From Acidimicrobiales bacterium (lineage in GTDB: Bacteria; Actinomycetota; Acidimicrobiia; Acidimicrobiales; SZUA-35): a DNA stretch of 64,000 bases. Within the stretch, counting starts at the first letter, position 1. Each line of letters opens with the position of its first letter. The translations under genes and the position numbers were made by a program. The notes under the pieces were generated by a model. The model saw only the letters and a program-made list of their open reading frames with translations. It did no database searches and was not told the origin of the DNA. The DNA lies in contig JAWKIO010000005.1 in the NCBI GenBank assembly GCA_041394265.1, positions 2,356,001 through 2,420,000 of the forward strand. Direction: 5' to 3'. This document shows positions 34,217 through 40,782 of this stretch, piece after piece.

Positions 34217-34780
34217 TCAGATCGCTCCCTTCCGATCGATCTGCGAAGGTGCCTCGACTGATGGGTCGACATCGTCGTCGGTTTCGTCGGGGGTGTGTTC
34301 GTCGAGTGGTGCGAGTGATCTCACGAGGGCCTCTGCGGATTGGAGGATCTGTTCGGGGGTGGCGGTTGCCGGGTTGATCGTTTGGCCTTTGGAGGCGATG
34401 CGGTCGGTGAGGTCGAAGACCTTGTCGAGGTTGGTGGCGAGGGCTTTGGACCATGCGTTGGCGGCGATGTGGTCTCTGGCTTGGATGGCTTCGGTGATGC
34501 GTTCGATGAGCTGGTCGACGTTGGTGGCCGTCCGGTTGGCTGCGTCGTTCCATCGGTCGAGGTCGAGTGCGTCTCGGACGGCGCGGGCTGCGTCGGTGGT
34601 GGTGGCGTCGAATCCGTTCGGCCTTTGCCATCCGTGTTCTCTGGCCCAGGTGTTGATGGTGGATCGGTTGCGTCCGCATGCTCGGCCGATGGCGGCGGCG
34701 GGCTCTCCGGCTTCGTAGCGTTGTTGTGCTTCGGCGAGTTCTTCGGGGCTGGCGTTCTTGCGTGTTCTCTTCTGTGCCAC
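34217..34780 (-). CDS. terS: Putative phage terminase small subunit
   Basis: A 187-residue protein with an N-terminal HTH (EELAEAQQRYEAGEPAAAIGRACGRNRSTINTWAREHGW), a helical middle region suited to oligomerisation and an acidic C-terminal tail. Position directly upstream of terL and this layout fit a terminase small subunit, which recognises the pac or cos site. Sequence alone does not prove it; a plain HTH regulator is the alternative. Confidence 0.75.
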   Translation of the reverse strand: MAQKRTRKNASPEELAEAQQRYEAGEPAAAIGRACGRNRSTINTWAREHGWQRPNGFDATTTDAARAVRDALDLDRWNDAANRTATNVDQLIERITEAIQARDHIAANAWSKALATNLDKVFDLTDRIASKGQTINPATATPEQILQSAEALVRSLAPLDEHTPDETDDDVDPSVEAPSQIDRKGAI

Positions 34781-34879
34781 CGTGGGGTTCCTTCGTCGGC
34801 GGGTGCTGCGTTGGGGTGGCGGCGGCGGTGGGTGTGTCCCCGGCGTCCCCGAGGGACGGTCGGGGACGGTGGACAGTCG

Positions 34880-35104
34880 TCAGCGGTGCTGTCCGCCGAG
34901 GACCGACCAGGTGGTTTGGTTGCCTCGGGCGATGACCGGGCAGTTGTCGTCGTGTTCGATGACGACGTGGTGGACGCCGGCGGTGTTGTGCGGTGTGCGG
35001 ACGGTGCGTTGGTGGGGTTGCTGGCAGGTGCAGCCGAGGAGTCGGAGTGTCGGGTTGACGGCTTGGCGGATGGTGGTGCGGCTGGTGTTGGTTCGGCGTG
35101 TCAT
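34880..35104 (-). CDS. Hypothetical small basic protein, 74 residues
   Basis: Contains TTIRQAVNPTLRLLGCTCQQPHQRT and a HHVVIEHDDNCPVIA segment with three cysteines and several histidines, so metal binding is possible. The ATG at 35104 follows GAGG. The frame is open further upstream into the hairpin region but without support. It lies between the hairpin cluster and terS. Confidence 0.5.
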   Translation of the reverse strand: MTRRTNTSRTTIRQAVNPTLRLLGCTCQQPHQRTVRTPHNTAGVHHVVIEHDDNCPVIARGNQTTWSVLGGQHR

Positions 35105-35137
35105 CTGGATCCTCTGTGTCTGGGTGTCAGTCGGAGC

Positions 35138-35343
35138 GCACTTCAGTGGTTTTGTGAAACCACTGAAGTGCACGGAACGGTCTGTTTGTGCTGGTCAGCT
35201 GGACATAGTTCGGTGGTTTTGGCCAAACCACCGAACTCCACCGACCGCTACCAGTTCTCCAGAGAGGAGGTCGTAGACCTCTCTCTGGAGTTCGGTGGGT
35301 GGGTGGTTTTCTCTTAGGGGCCACCGAACTCACCCACCGAACT
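35138..35343. repeat. Cluster of four large hairpins with repeated AGTTCGGTGG
   Basis: Hairpin 1: 35138-35152 with 35157-35171, perfect 15-bp stem, TGTG loop. Hairpin 2: 35207-35219 with 35225-35237, perfect 13-bp stem. Hairpin 3: 35257-35272 with 35276-35290, one unpaired base. Hairpin 4: 35289-35301 with 35331-35343, 13 bp, spanning the end of the RepA-like gene. AGTTCGGTGG or its complement occurs five times (35207, 35228, 35289, 35321, 35334). None is followed by a T-run. An origin of replication or packaging site is possible. Confidence 0.8.
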
Positions 35344-36429
35344 ATTTCGAGCTGAGAACTCGATGTACTGGGCGGCTGTGACGAGCGCTTGCAGAGACCG
35401 CGTGCCAGCCCTCGGGACCGTCACCGTGTGGAGGGTGCCGTCTGCGAGCAATGCGTCGACCACCTCGTTGATGCGCGCCGCCGTGCCCCGGATGTGCCCG
35501 TGGTGATTCGAGTCCTTGTACAGGTGGGACCGGCAGATTTCGAAGGGATAGCGCTGCAGTTTGGCGAGGATCAGCTCGGCAACATCGTCACGGCGGGCCT
35601 CGACGTCTGGGGCGGCGGTTGTCTCGACGACGACCGGATATCCACTGCGGGTCTTGATGAGCTCGATGTACAGCGGCTTCGGGTTCTCCCTCGCCTTCTG
35701 CTTCTCCGACGTGAGCGTGAGTGGCTTGCCGTCCTTCCATTGACCCTTGATCGCGAGCACGATGTCGATGTCAGCCTCGAGCATCGACGACCCTCGGCCC
35801 CGGTCGCGTGCGTTGTGTCCGGTGTGGTGGACGATCAGGATCGTGCCGTCACAGGCGTTGCGCAGCCGGGCGAGCGTCCAGTACACCGACGACATCTCGG
35901 CCTTCGAGTTCTCATCGACCCCTGGTGTCGCCTTGGACAACGTGTCGATGATGACGAGCTTGGGTTTCACGACGGCCAGCCAGGCCTCCATCGCAGCGAT
36001 GTGCGCCTCGTCGCCGAGGTCGAAGTTCTCGGGCCAGACCTTGAAGTCGTCAAGCTCCTCGGCGCAGAACCCGTTGTGTTCCATCCAGCCGCGGATCCGT
36101 TCAGCCTGCGACGAGAGTCCTTCGAGCGCGGCGTAGACCACCGGCCCGGTTTGGCGGATCGGTTGGCCGAGCCATGGTGCTCCGGTGACGACGGAGAGTC
36201 CGAGGCTGAGGACGACGAACGACTTGAGTGCGCCGTACTGGCTGACGATCGAGCAGATCATGCCGGAGTCGATCCAGCCGTCGACCAGCTGGCCCGGCGG
36301 CTGGATTGCGAAGACGTCGGTGATCGACATCATCTTCGCCTGGATCATGTCGAAGTGGGCGGCTTCCTTCACGTCGGTGTGATCGGGAAGCTGGAGGACC
36401 TTGCCCCGGTCGTCGTATCCGGCGCTCAC
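35314..36429 (-). CDS. RepA-like hexameric helicase/AAA ATPase (RecA fold)
   Basis: A 371-residue protein of the phage/plasmid RepA family. The P-loop is relaxed (IVSQYGALKSFVVLSLG, near residue 65). LVIIDTLSKATPG is Walker B, ILIVHHTGHN lies near residue 200, and RGSSMLEADIDIVLAI follows. The C-terminus looks like a winged helix. The GTG at 36429 overlaps the upstream stop (GTGA) and is preceded by GAGG; an ATG at 36450 is an alternative. It probably unwinds DNA at the element origin, and the hairpin cluster lies at its 3' end. Confidence 0.82.
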   Translation of the reverse strand: MSAGYDDRGKVLQLPDHTDVKEAAHFDMIQAKMMSITDVFAIQPPGQLVDGWIDSGMICSIVSQYGALKSFVVLSLGLSVVTGAPWLGQPIRQTGPVVYAALEGLSSQAERIRGWMEHNGFCAEELDDFKVWPENFDLGDEAHIAAMEAWLAVVKPKLVIIDTLSKATPGVDENSKAEMSSVYWTLARLRNACDGTILIVHHTGHNARDRGRGSSMLEADIDIVLAIKGQWKDGKPLTLTSEKQKARENPKPLYIELIKTRSGYPVVVETTAAPDVEARRDDVAELILAKLQRYPFEICRSHLYKDSNHHGHIRGTAARINEVVDALLADGTLHTVTVPRAGTRSLQALVTAAQYIEFSARNSSVGEFGGP

Positions 36430-36776
36430 GACGCCGCCTCGTCGGGCCATGGCTGATCGCCGATCCGTTCGGCGGCCGCTGCTGCGAGTGCAGCGGTAGT
36501 GCGCCAGTACCTGGCGATGCGGTCGAGCTCGGCGAGCACATCGTCAGGCCGCATGGTGGCGGCGCGCACGATCAGGTCGCGTAGGTCGCCGACGAGTACG
36601 ACCGTGCCGCCGGCGAGCTGCGACTCCGCGAACGCCGGGAAGTCGGTGACGCCGGCGACGACGTCCTCGACTGACGGTGACGGCGGAACGATCCGCAGCG
36701 GGCGGTTCCCGTCGACCGCGGGCAGTGCGTCGAGGTCGTCGAACGGGTCATGCGTTTGATCTGCTGCGGCGCTCAT
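36426..36776 (-). CDS. Hypothetical protein upstream of the RepA-like gene, 116 residues
   Basis: An acidic protein with a disordered N-terminus and a helical C-terminus (GDLRDLIVRAATMRPDDVLAELDRIARYWRTTAALAAAAAERIG). It overlaps the genes on both sides by 4 bp, so it belongs to the replication operon. No family recognised. Confidence 0.55.
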   Translation of the reverse strand: MSAAADQTHDPFDDLDALPAVDGNRPLRIVPPSPSVEDVVAGVTDFPAFAESQLAGGTVVLVGDLRDLIVRAATMRPDDVLAELDRIARYWRTTAALAAAAAERIGDQPWPDEAAS

Positions 36777-36970
36777 GCTGCACCCGACCAGACATCGCCA
36801 GCGCCGATCTCAGCGCAACCGAGGCAGAGGTCGCCTTCAGGGTGGCGGCGATAGGTGGCGCATCGAGTGCACAATCCGGTGAACTGGCTGGTGATCGAGC
36901 CAATGCGGGATGCCCATATTTCTTGGGCATCCGGTGGAATCTGATACCGATGCGGTATACTGGGCTTCAT
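36773..36970 (-). CDS. Small zinc-ribbon-like protein, 65 residues
   Basis: Contains LCTRCATYRRHPEGDLCLGCAEIG, a C-x2-C ... C-x2-C arrangement expected to bind one zinc ion. Such small ribbons occur in phage replication modules. The 3' end overlaps the 116-residue gene. The ATG at 36970 lies next to the predicted start of a divergent small RNA, and no ribosome-binding site is obvious, so translation may depend on that region. Confidence 0.6.
   Translation of the reverse strand: MKPSIPHRYQIPPDAQEIWASRIGSITSQFTGLCTRCATYRRHPEGDLCLGCAEIGAGDVWSGAA
36956..36961 (+). promoter_or_regulatory. -10 box TATACT for a short plus-strand transcript
   Basis: TATACT is an excellent -10 match on the plus strand. 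No good -35 box was found at 16-18 bp. Confidence 0.45.
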
Positions 36971-37042
36971 TGTTTGGGACCCCTGTGGTCAGCGAAGGCC
37001 CGCCGGTTCGGCACTCTCACTGAGAGTTCTGGCGGGTCTTTT
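36968..37042 (+). ncRNA. Candidate small RNA with intrinsic terminator
   Basis: Starting about seven bases after TATACT, a transcript of about 75 nt would end at a hairpin with stem CCCGCC (36999-37004) and GGCGGG (37031-37036), an inner ACTCTCA/TGAGAGT stem, and the tail TCTTTT. There is no open frame within it. Its 5' end abuts and overlaps the start of the divergent 65-residue gene, so antisense or interference control of the replication operon is plausible. Confidence 0.5.
36999..37042 (+). terminator. Rho-independent terminator
   Basis: Stem CCCGCC/GGCGGG with an inner 7-bp stem, followed by TCTTTT. It is the clearest intrinsic terminator in the element. Confidence 0.7.
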
Positions 37043-37137
37043 CGCGTTCGGATGCTTGGCGTAGGGCCGGACACACCTGCTTCGGCGGGCGGGAGTGGCG
37101 GCGGGATGGCGCGGTGGGGTGGAACCGCGTTGCCGGA

Positions 37138-37329
37138 CTAGGCGGCCTTGCTGGCGGACGTCTGCTCGTCCGCGAGGAGGCGACGGACCGCCTCAGTGAT
37201 TGCCATCGAGCGATTCGCGTGGAACCGTTCCTCGGTCAGGTCGTCGAGTTCCTTGGCCAGGGCCGGATCGAGCATCACCTGTAGGCGGATCGGTGTCGGC
37301 CCGCCCCTCGTTCGCTTTCGTGCCTTCAT
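37138..37329 (-). CDS. Ribbon-helix-helix DNA-binding protein at the attR end
   Basis: A 63-residue protein: a basic N-terminus, PIRLQVMLDPALAKELDDLTEERF and NRSMAITEAVRRLLADE, typical of a CopG-type regulator. A TAGGCT box lies seven bases before the ATG at 37329, so it is probably leaderless. It is the first minus-strand gene inside attR and may control the replication operon or excision. Confidence 0.72.
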   Translation of the reverse strand: MKARKRTRGGPTPIRLQVMLDPALAKELDDLTEERFHANRSMAITEAVRRLLADEQTSASKAA

Positions 37330-37577
37330 GTCGTCCAGCCTAGTCCCCCTGGCCTCGTGGTACACCGTTAGGTCATGTTGAATGCCAAAACGGCAGACCG
37401 ATTTGAGGCCACGGGGTGGCACCCTGCAGCATGCGGAAACCGCGCCGGGCACAGGGTGTGCCATACCGATCGGTGTGCCCTCGAATGTGGTCAATCTCGC
37501 CACGCAGAGTGATGGGCTGCGGACGTGTGACCTGGTGGGACACCTCTACGGCATACGATATGCCGGCGAAGATCCCC
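37330..37577. other. Gene-free region inside attR with candidate recombinase sites
   Basis: No convincing gene is present. GTGTGCC occurs at 37456-37462 and 37473-37479, the second within GTGTGCCCTC, which matches the palindrome arm near attL. CGGCATA and TATGCCG (37549-37555 and 37559-37565) form an inverted repeat 13 bp from the attR core. A 44-codon plus-strand frame from 37375 is not supported. Confidence 0.5.
37337..37342 (-). promoter_or_regulatory. -10 box TAGGCT for the attR-side RHH gene
   Basis: On the minus strand TAGGCT ends seven bases before the ATG at 37329. Confidence 0.4.
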
Positions 37578-37618
37578 CTCGTAAAGCGTAGGTCACGAGT
37601 TCAACTCTCGTTCCGGGC
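37578..37618 (+). pseudogene. attR core plus displaced original 3' half of tRNA-Thr
   Basis: The 18-bp core (37578-37595) is followed by ACGAG-TTCAACT-CTCGT, a perfect T arm, and TCCGGGC, which pairs perfectly with the GCCCGGA 5' acceptor strand at 19165. The 5' half and D arm are missing, so it is not a functional tRNA. It is the host's own 3' half, pushed away by integration. Confidence 0.85.
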
Positions 37619-37674
37619 TCCGATGATCAGGCCACCTGTGGGAGCTGTGGCTCCGTTCCGTACTCGGTGGGAAC

Positions 37675-38238
37675 GTGGCTGATCAGGCCACGTTCGTGGC
37701 CGACGCGGAGCCATTCATGGGCTCGTTGTTCTCGACCGCCATGCGGATGACCGGGAACAAGCAAGATGCCGAAGACCTGGTGCAAGACACCTACCTGCGG
37801 GCGTATCGATCCTACGGCTCCTTCTCCGAGGGCACGAACCTTCGGGCGTGGCTGTTCCGGATCATGACCAACGCGCACATCAACCGGTACCGGTCGAAAC
37901 AGCGGCGCCCCGACGAGACCGAGCTCGACGATCTCGACGACATGTACCTCTACCGCCGGCTGAACGGACCCACCAGTCACGGCCGCAGCGCCGAGGACGA
38001 ACTGATGGACCTGTTCTCCGAAGCCGAGGTCGTGGCCGCCGTCGAGGCGCTCCCTGAGAACTATCGGATGGCCGTGCTCCTGGCCGATGTCGAGGGCTTT
38101 GCCTACAAGGAGATCGCCGAGATCCTCGACATCCCGATCGGCACGGTCATGAGCCGTCTGCACCGCGGAAGAAAAGCGCTCCAGCGCGAGTTGTACACCT
38201 ATGCCGCTGCCCGTGGCCTTGCCAGTGAGCCCGGATGA
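37675..38238 (+). CDS. sigR: ECF sigma factor SigR/SigH-type
   Basis: A 187-residue group IV sigma factor with region 2 (SLFSTAMRMTGNKQDAEDLVQDTYLRAYRSYGSF, AWLFRIMTNAHINRYR) and region 4 (VEALPENYRMAVLLADVEGFAYKEIAEILDIPIGTVMSRLHRGRKALQ). The Mg-independent SigR/SigH group responds to thiol-oxidative stress when its redox-sensitive anti-sigma factor releases it. The GTG at 37675 is the likely start. The anti-sigma gene follows after 3 bp. The stop codon of the gene and the next start are closely spaced. The integrated element ends only about 55 bp upstream. Confidence 0.92.
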   Translation: MADQATFVADAEPFMGSLFSTAMRMTGNKQDAEDLVQDTYLRAYRSYGSFSEGTNLRAWLFRIMTNAHINRYRSKQRRPDETELDDLDDMYLYRRLNGPTSHGRSAEDELMDLFSEAEVVAAVEALPENYRMAVLLADVEGFAYKEIAEILDIPIGTVMSRLHRGRKALQRELYTYAAARGLASEPG

Positions 38239-38241
38239 CCG

Positions 38242-38550
38242 ATGACTGAACCATCAGTGCCACCAGAACCATCACCGTGTGCCGGTTTCGACAACCCCGG
38301 CGACTGTCGAGACGCCGCCGCCGAGCTCCACACCTTCCTCGACGGCGCGCTCACCGAGGAGCGGCGGGCGTTGATCGCCGGTCATCTCGACTCCTGTGCC
38401 GGTTGTTTCGACGCCTACGAGTTCCACGCCGAACTGAAGCACGTGATCTCGCAACGCTGCCAGTGTGAGGTGCCCGAGGAGCTGCGGCAACGGATTCGGG
38501 TGTCGTTGGCCGAGCTCGCTGCCGGCGATCTCGACCCGCCGTCGGGCTGA
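38242..38550 (+). CDS. rsrA: Mycothiol-system anti-sigma factor RsrA/RshA-like
   Basis: A 102-residue ZAS-family protein. HLDSCAGC gives the H-x3-C-x2-C zinc/redox motif near residue 51, with additional cysteines at the N-terminus (SPCAGFDNPGDC) and in QRCQCEVPEEL. In Streptomyces and mycobacteria, disulfide stress ejects zinc and frees the sigma factor. Its position right behind sigR confirms the pair. Confidence 0.92.
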   Translation: MTEPSVPPEPSPCAGFDNPGDCRDAAAELHTFLDGALTEERRALIAGHLDSCAGCFDAYEFHAELKHVISQRCQCEVPEELRQRIRVSLAELAAGDLDPPSG

Positions 38551-38590
38551 CACCGCCCGACGATGACTCGCTGATTGGTGAGTGACCACG

Positions 38591-38596
38591 TACACT
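38591..38596 (+). promoter_or_regulatory. -10 box TACACT for the small membrane protein gene
   Basis: TACACT ends seven bases before the ATG at 38604. Confidence 0.45.
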
Positions 38597-38603
38597 CTCG
38601 GCC

Positions 38604-38732
38604 ATGTTGGCTGTTGTATGGCATTGGTGGATCGGGTTCTTCCTTTCGGTCGGCGCGTTGTTCACTGTGCTCGGAGTGATCGTGGGTTACTTCAAGAACG
38701 TGGAGAACCCGAGGTACCCGAGAAAGCCGTAG
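38604..38732 (+). CDS. Small membrane protein, 42 residues
   Basis: A 42-residue frame with one hydrophobic helix (AVVWHWWIGFFLSVGALFTVLGVIVGYF) and a polar tail ending NPRYPRKP. A TACACT -10 box precedes the ATG at leaderless spacing, and the TAG stop overlaps the GTG start of the Zincin_2 gene, so the two are translationally coupled. The composition and coupling make it a real gene although function is unknown. Confidence 0.7.
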   Translation: MLAVVWHWWIGFFLSVGALFTVLGVIVGYFKNVENPRYPRKP

Positions 38733-39844
38733 TGGACGCCTCGGTCGACTGGGGCGTTGCCCGCAGCGTTGCCAACAAGATCGCGCGCGAGCAGTCCGAT
38801 GAGGTCGCGGCGCTGCAATCCGAACTCGAGCCCGATCTGCTCCGGCTCACCTCGCAGGCCGAGGAACTCGTCGCGGACGAAACCGGGCTGGTGTCCCTGG
38901 CCGGGTCGGCCAAGGCGCGTGTCACCGGCCGGATGGGGTGGGTCGACGCCAACCTCGCCAGCTTCGATCGATTGGCCCGACCGTTGCTCGGCAAGTTCGA
39001 CGACGAAGACGACGAACCGGGCCCGCTCGGCCGCCTGCTCCAGCCGGTGTCCGACGCCGTCGGCCCTCGCGTCGCGGGCGCCGAGCTCGGGGCAATGCTC
39101 GGATGGATGTCGGGCCGGGTCATCGGCCAGTACGACCTGTTGATCATCGAAGACGAGCGGCCCGAAGACCAAGACTGGGTCTACTACGTCGGACCGAACG
39201 TGACGATGCTCGAGGAGCGCTACGGGTTCCCACCCGAGGAGTTCCGTCTGTGGATCGCCATCCACGAGTGCACGCACCGAGCCCAGTTCACGGCGGTGCC
39301 CTGGCTCCGTCCGTACTTCCTGGCTCAGGTCGAGGCGCTGCTCGACGCCGTCGACCCTGACCCGGCGAGGCTGCTCGACGCGGCGAAGCAGGTTGCCGCC
39401 AACAAGCGGGCGGGGAAGGATTCCGGACTCGACGCCGGACTGTCGCAGCTGTTGGCGAGCCCCGAACAGAAGGTCATCCTCGATCGGCTCACCGGTTTGA
39501 TGAGCCTGCTCGAAGGCCATGGCGACAAGACCATGGACCGTGCGGGGTCGGGGCGTATCCCGAGTCAGCCCCGGTTCGCCCGGGTGATGAGCCAGCGCCG
39601 CAAGAACGCATCGGGCCTCTCCAAGATGATGCAGAAGCTGCTCGGCTTCGAGGCGAAGCTCGCCCAGTACGCCGAGGGCGAGTCGTTCATCGAAGCCGTC
39701 GAGGCGGCCGGCGGCCGCGAGCTGTTCGACCAGGTGTGGGAGAAGGCCGAGAACCTGCCGACCATCGACGAGATCCGGACACCGGCAGCCTGGGTCAGCC
39801 GGGTTGGCGAGATCGGTCCGCCCGCCGGTGTGTCCGGCGCCTGA
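38732..39844 (+). CDS. Zincin_2/DUF2342 family protein (putative zinc metalloprotease)
   Basis: A 370-residue protein with IAIHECTHRAQFTAVPWLRPYF near residue 170, an HExxH zinc motif. The family also includes the F420-biosynthesis-associated group, but its biochemical role is unproven. In mycobacteria the same family lies beside tilS, as here. The GTG at 38732 overlaps the stop of the 42-residue gene, and the 3' end overlaps tilS. Confidence 0.82.
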   Translation: MDASVDWGVARSVANKIAREQSDEVAALQSELEPDLLRLTSQAEELVADETGLVSLAGSAKARVTGRMGWVDANLASFDRLARPLLGKFDDEDDEPGPLGRLLQPVSDAVGPRVAGAELGAMLGWMSGRVIGQYDLLIIEDERPEDQDWVYYVGPNVTMLEERYGFPPEEFRLWIAIHECTHRAQFTAVPWLRPYFLAQVEALLDAVDPDPARLLDAAKQVAANKRAGKDSGLDAGLSQLLASPEQKVILDRLTGLMSLLEGHGDKTMDRAGSGRIPSQPRFARVMSQRRKNASGLSKMMQKLLGFEAKLAQYAEGESFIEAVEAAGGRELFDQVWEKAENLPTIDEIRTPAAWVSRVGEIGPPAGVSGA

Positions 39845-40775
39845 CGACCTGCGCCGGCGGCAGGTGGTCATCGACCTGCTCGCTCGCTGTGACTTCCCCG
39901 CGGCCGGCTCGGCCGTCGTCTGTGGCGTCTCGGGTGGTGCGGACTCTCTCGCCCTGCTGATCCTCGCCGTTGCGGCGGAGCTCGAGGTGACGGCGGTGCA
40001 CGTGGACCACGGGCTCCGCCACGGATCCGAGAGCGAAGCCGACCTCGTCGAATCCGTGAGCCGGTTGGTTGGTGCCGGGTTCCGGTCGGTCTCGGTGGCC
40101 GTCGACGCCGGCCCGAATCTCGAAGCGCGAGCACGTGCAGTGCGTCACGCCGCGCTCGGGTCGGGCGCTTTGCTCGGCCACACCGCCGACGACCAGGCCG
40201 AGACGATCCTCATCAACCTCGCCCGAGGTGCCGGTCCCGAAGGACTCGCAGCGATGGTGCCCGGTGGACGTCACCCGATACTGGCGTTGCGTCGCCACGA
40301 GACCCAGCAGCTCTGCGCCGAACTCGGCGTCGAGCCGTTCGACGATCCGAGCAACCGCGACCCACGATTCGTCCGCAATCGCATCCGGCACGAGCTGCTG
40401 CCGTTGTTCGACGAGATCGCCGGCCGGGATCTGGTGCCGCTCCTCGTGCGCACGGCGACCCACACGCGAGCTCTGGTCGAGGGGGTGGCCGCCCTCGCCG
40501 ACGAGGTCGACGTCACGAGCACGGCCGCCCTGCGCTCGGCCTCGCCGGTTGCCGCTCGGGCCGCGCTTCGTGCCTGGCTGCGGACCGCCGAAGGCCACCC
40601 GCCGTCGACGGCCGAACTCGAGCGGGTATGGGACGTGGTCGAGCATCGTGTCCGTGCTTGTGAGTTGGCCGGTGGGCGTCGAGTGGTGCGATCCCGTGCG
40701 AGGCTTGCGCTCGAGGAGCCGGAGGACGTGCGCCGAGACGACGTTCCCGAGTCCGGTGACGGTTCGGTAGCCTGA
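39828..40775 (+). CDS. tilS: tRNA(Ile)-lysidine synthase
   Basis: A 315-residue enzyme of the PP-loop family. VCGVSGGADSLALL is the ATP pyrophosphatase motif; GHTADDQAETILINLARG and NRIRHELLPLF are further TilS signatures. It converts cytidine to lysidine at the wobble base of tRNA-Ile(CAT), allowing AUA decoding. The start is uncertain: GTG 39828 was chosen to limit overlap, while TTG 39804 would add eight residues. There is a short C-terminal domain, as in actinobacteria. Confidence 0.93.
   Translation: MCPAPDDLRRRQVVIDLLARCDFPAAGSAVVCGVSGGADSLALLILAVAAELEVTAVHVDHGLRHGSESEADLVESVSRLVGAGFRSVSVAVDAGPNLEARARAVRHAALGSGALLGHTADDQAETILINLARGAGPEGLAAMVPGGRHPILALRRHETQQLCAELGVEPFDDPSNRDPRFVRNRIRHELLPLFDEIAGRDLVPLLVRTATHTRALVEGVAALADEVDVTSTAALRSASPVAARAALRAWLRTAEGHPPSTAELERVWDVVEHRVRACELAGGRRVVRSRARLALEEPEDVRRDDVPESGDGSVA
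40768..40773 (+). promoter_or_regulatory. -10 box TAGCCT for folP
   Basis: TAGCCT ends nine bases before the folP ATG, giving a leader of at most a few bases. It overlaps the tilS stop. Confidence 0.4.
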
Positions 40776-40782
40776 CCCCCGC

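Larger units (their letters stand above)
19196..37595. mobile_element. 18.4-kb integrated element in tRNA-Thr (prophage remnant or phage satellite)
   Basis: Bounded by an 18-bp direct repeat at 19196-19213 (inside tRNA-Thr) and 37578-37595. It carries an integrase beside attL, a second tyrosine recombinase, regulators, a RepA-like ATPase, TerS, TerL and a full-length tape-measure gene. It has no recognised portal, capsid, head protease, tail tube, baseplate, holin or endolysin gene. Most genes lie on the minus strand in overlapping runs with Shine-Dalgarno sites. Confidence 0.9.

Noticed and set aside
36677..37141. 154-codon plus-strand frame
   Set aside because: Overlaps the coupled minus-strand replication genes and the small-RNA terminator; arginine-rich shadow.
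37375..37509. 44-codon plus-strand gene beside attR
   Set aside because: No convincing promoter or ribosome-binding site; Cys/His content alone is not enough.
19196..37595. Actinomycete integrative conjugative element
   Set aside because: No TraB/FtsK-type translocase, relaxase or prim-pol replication gene was found, while terminase and tape-measure genes point to phage ancestry.
37578..37618. A second tRNA gene
   Set aside because: Only the 3' half is present; no acceptor 5' strand or D arm. It is the displaced tRNA-Thr end.
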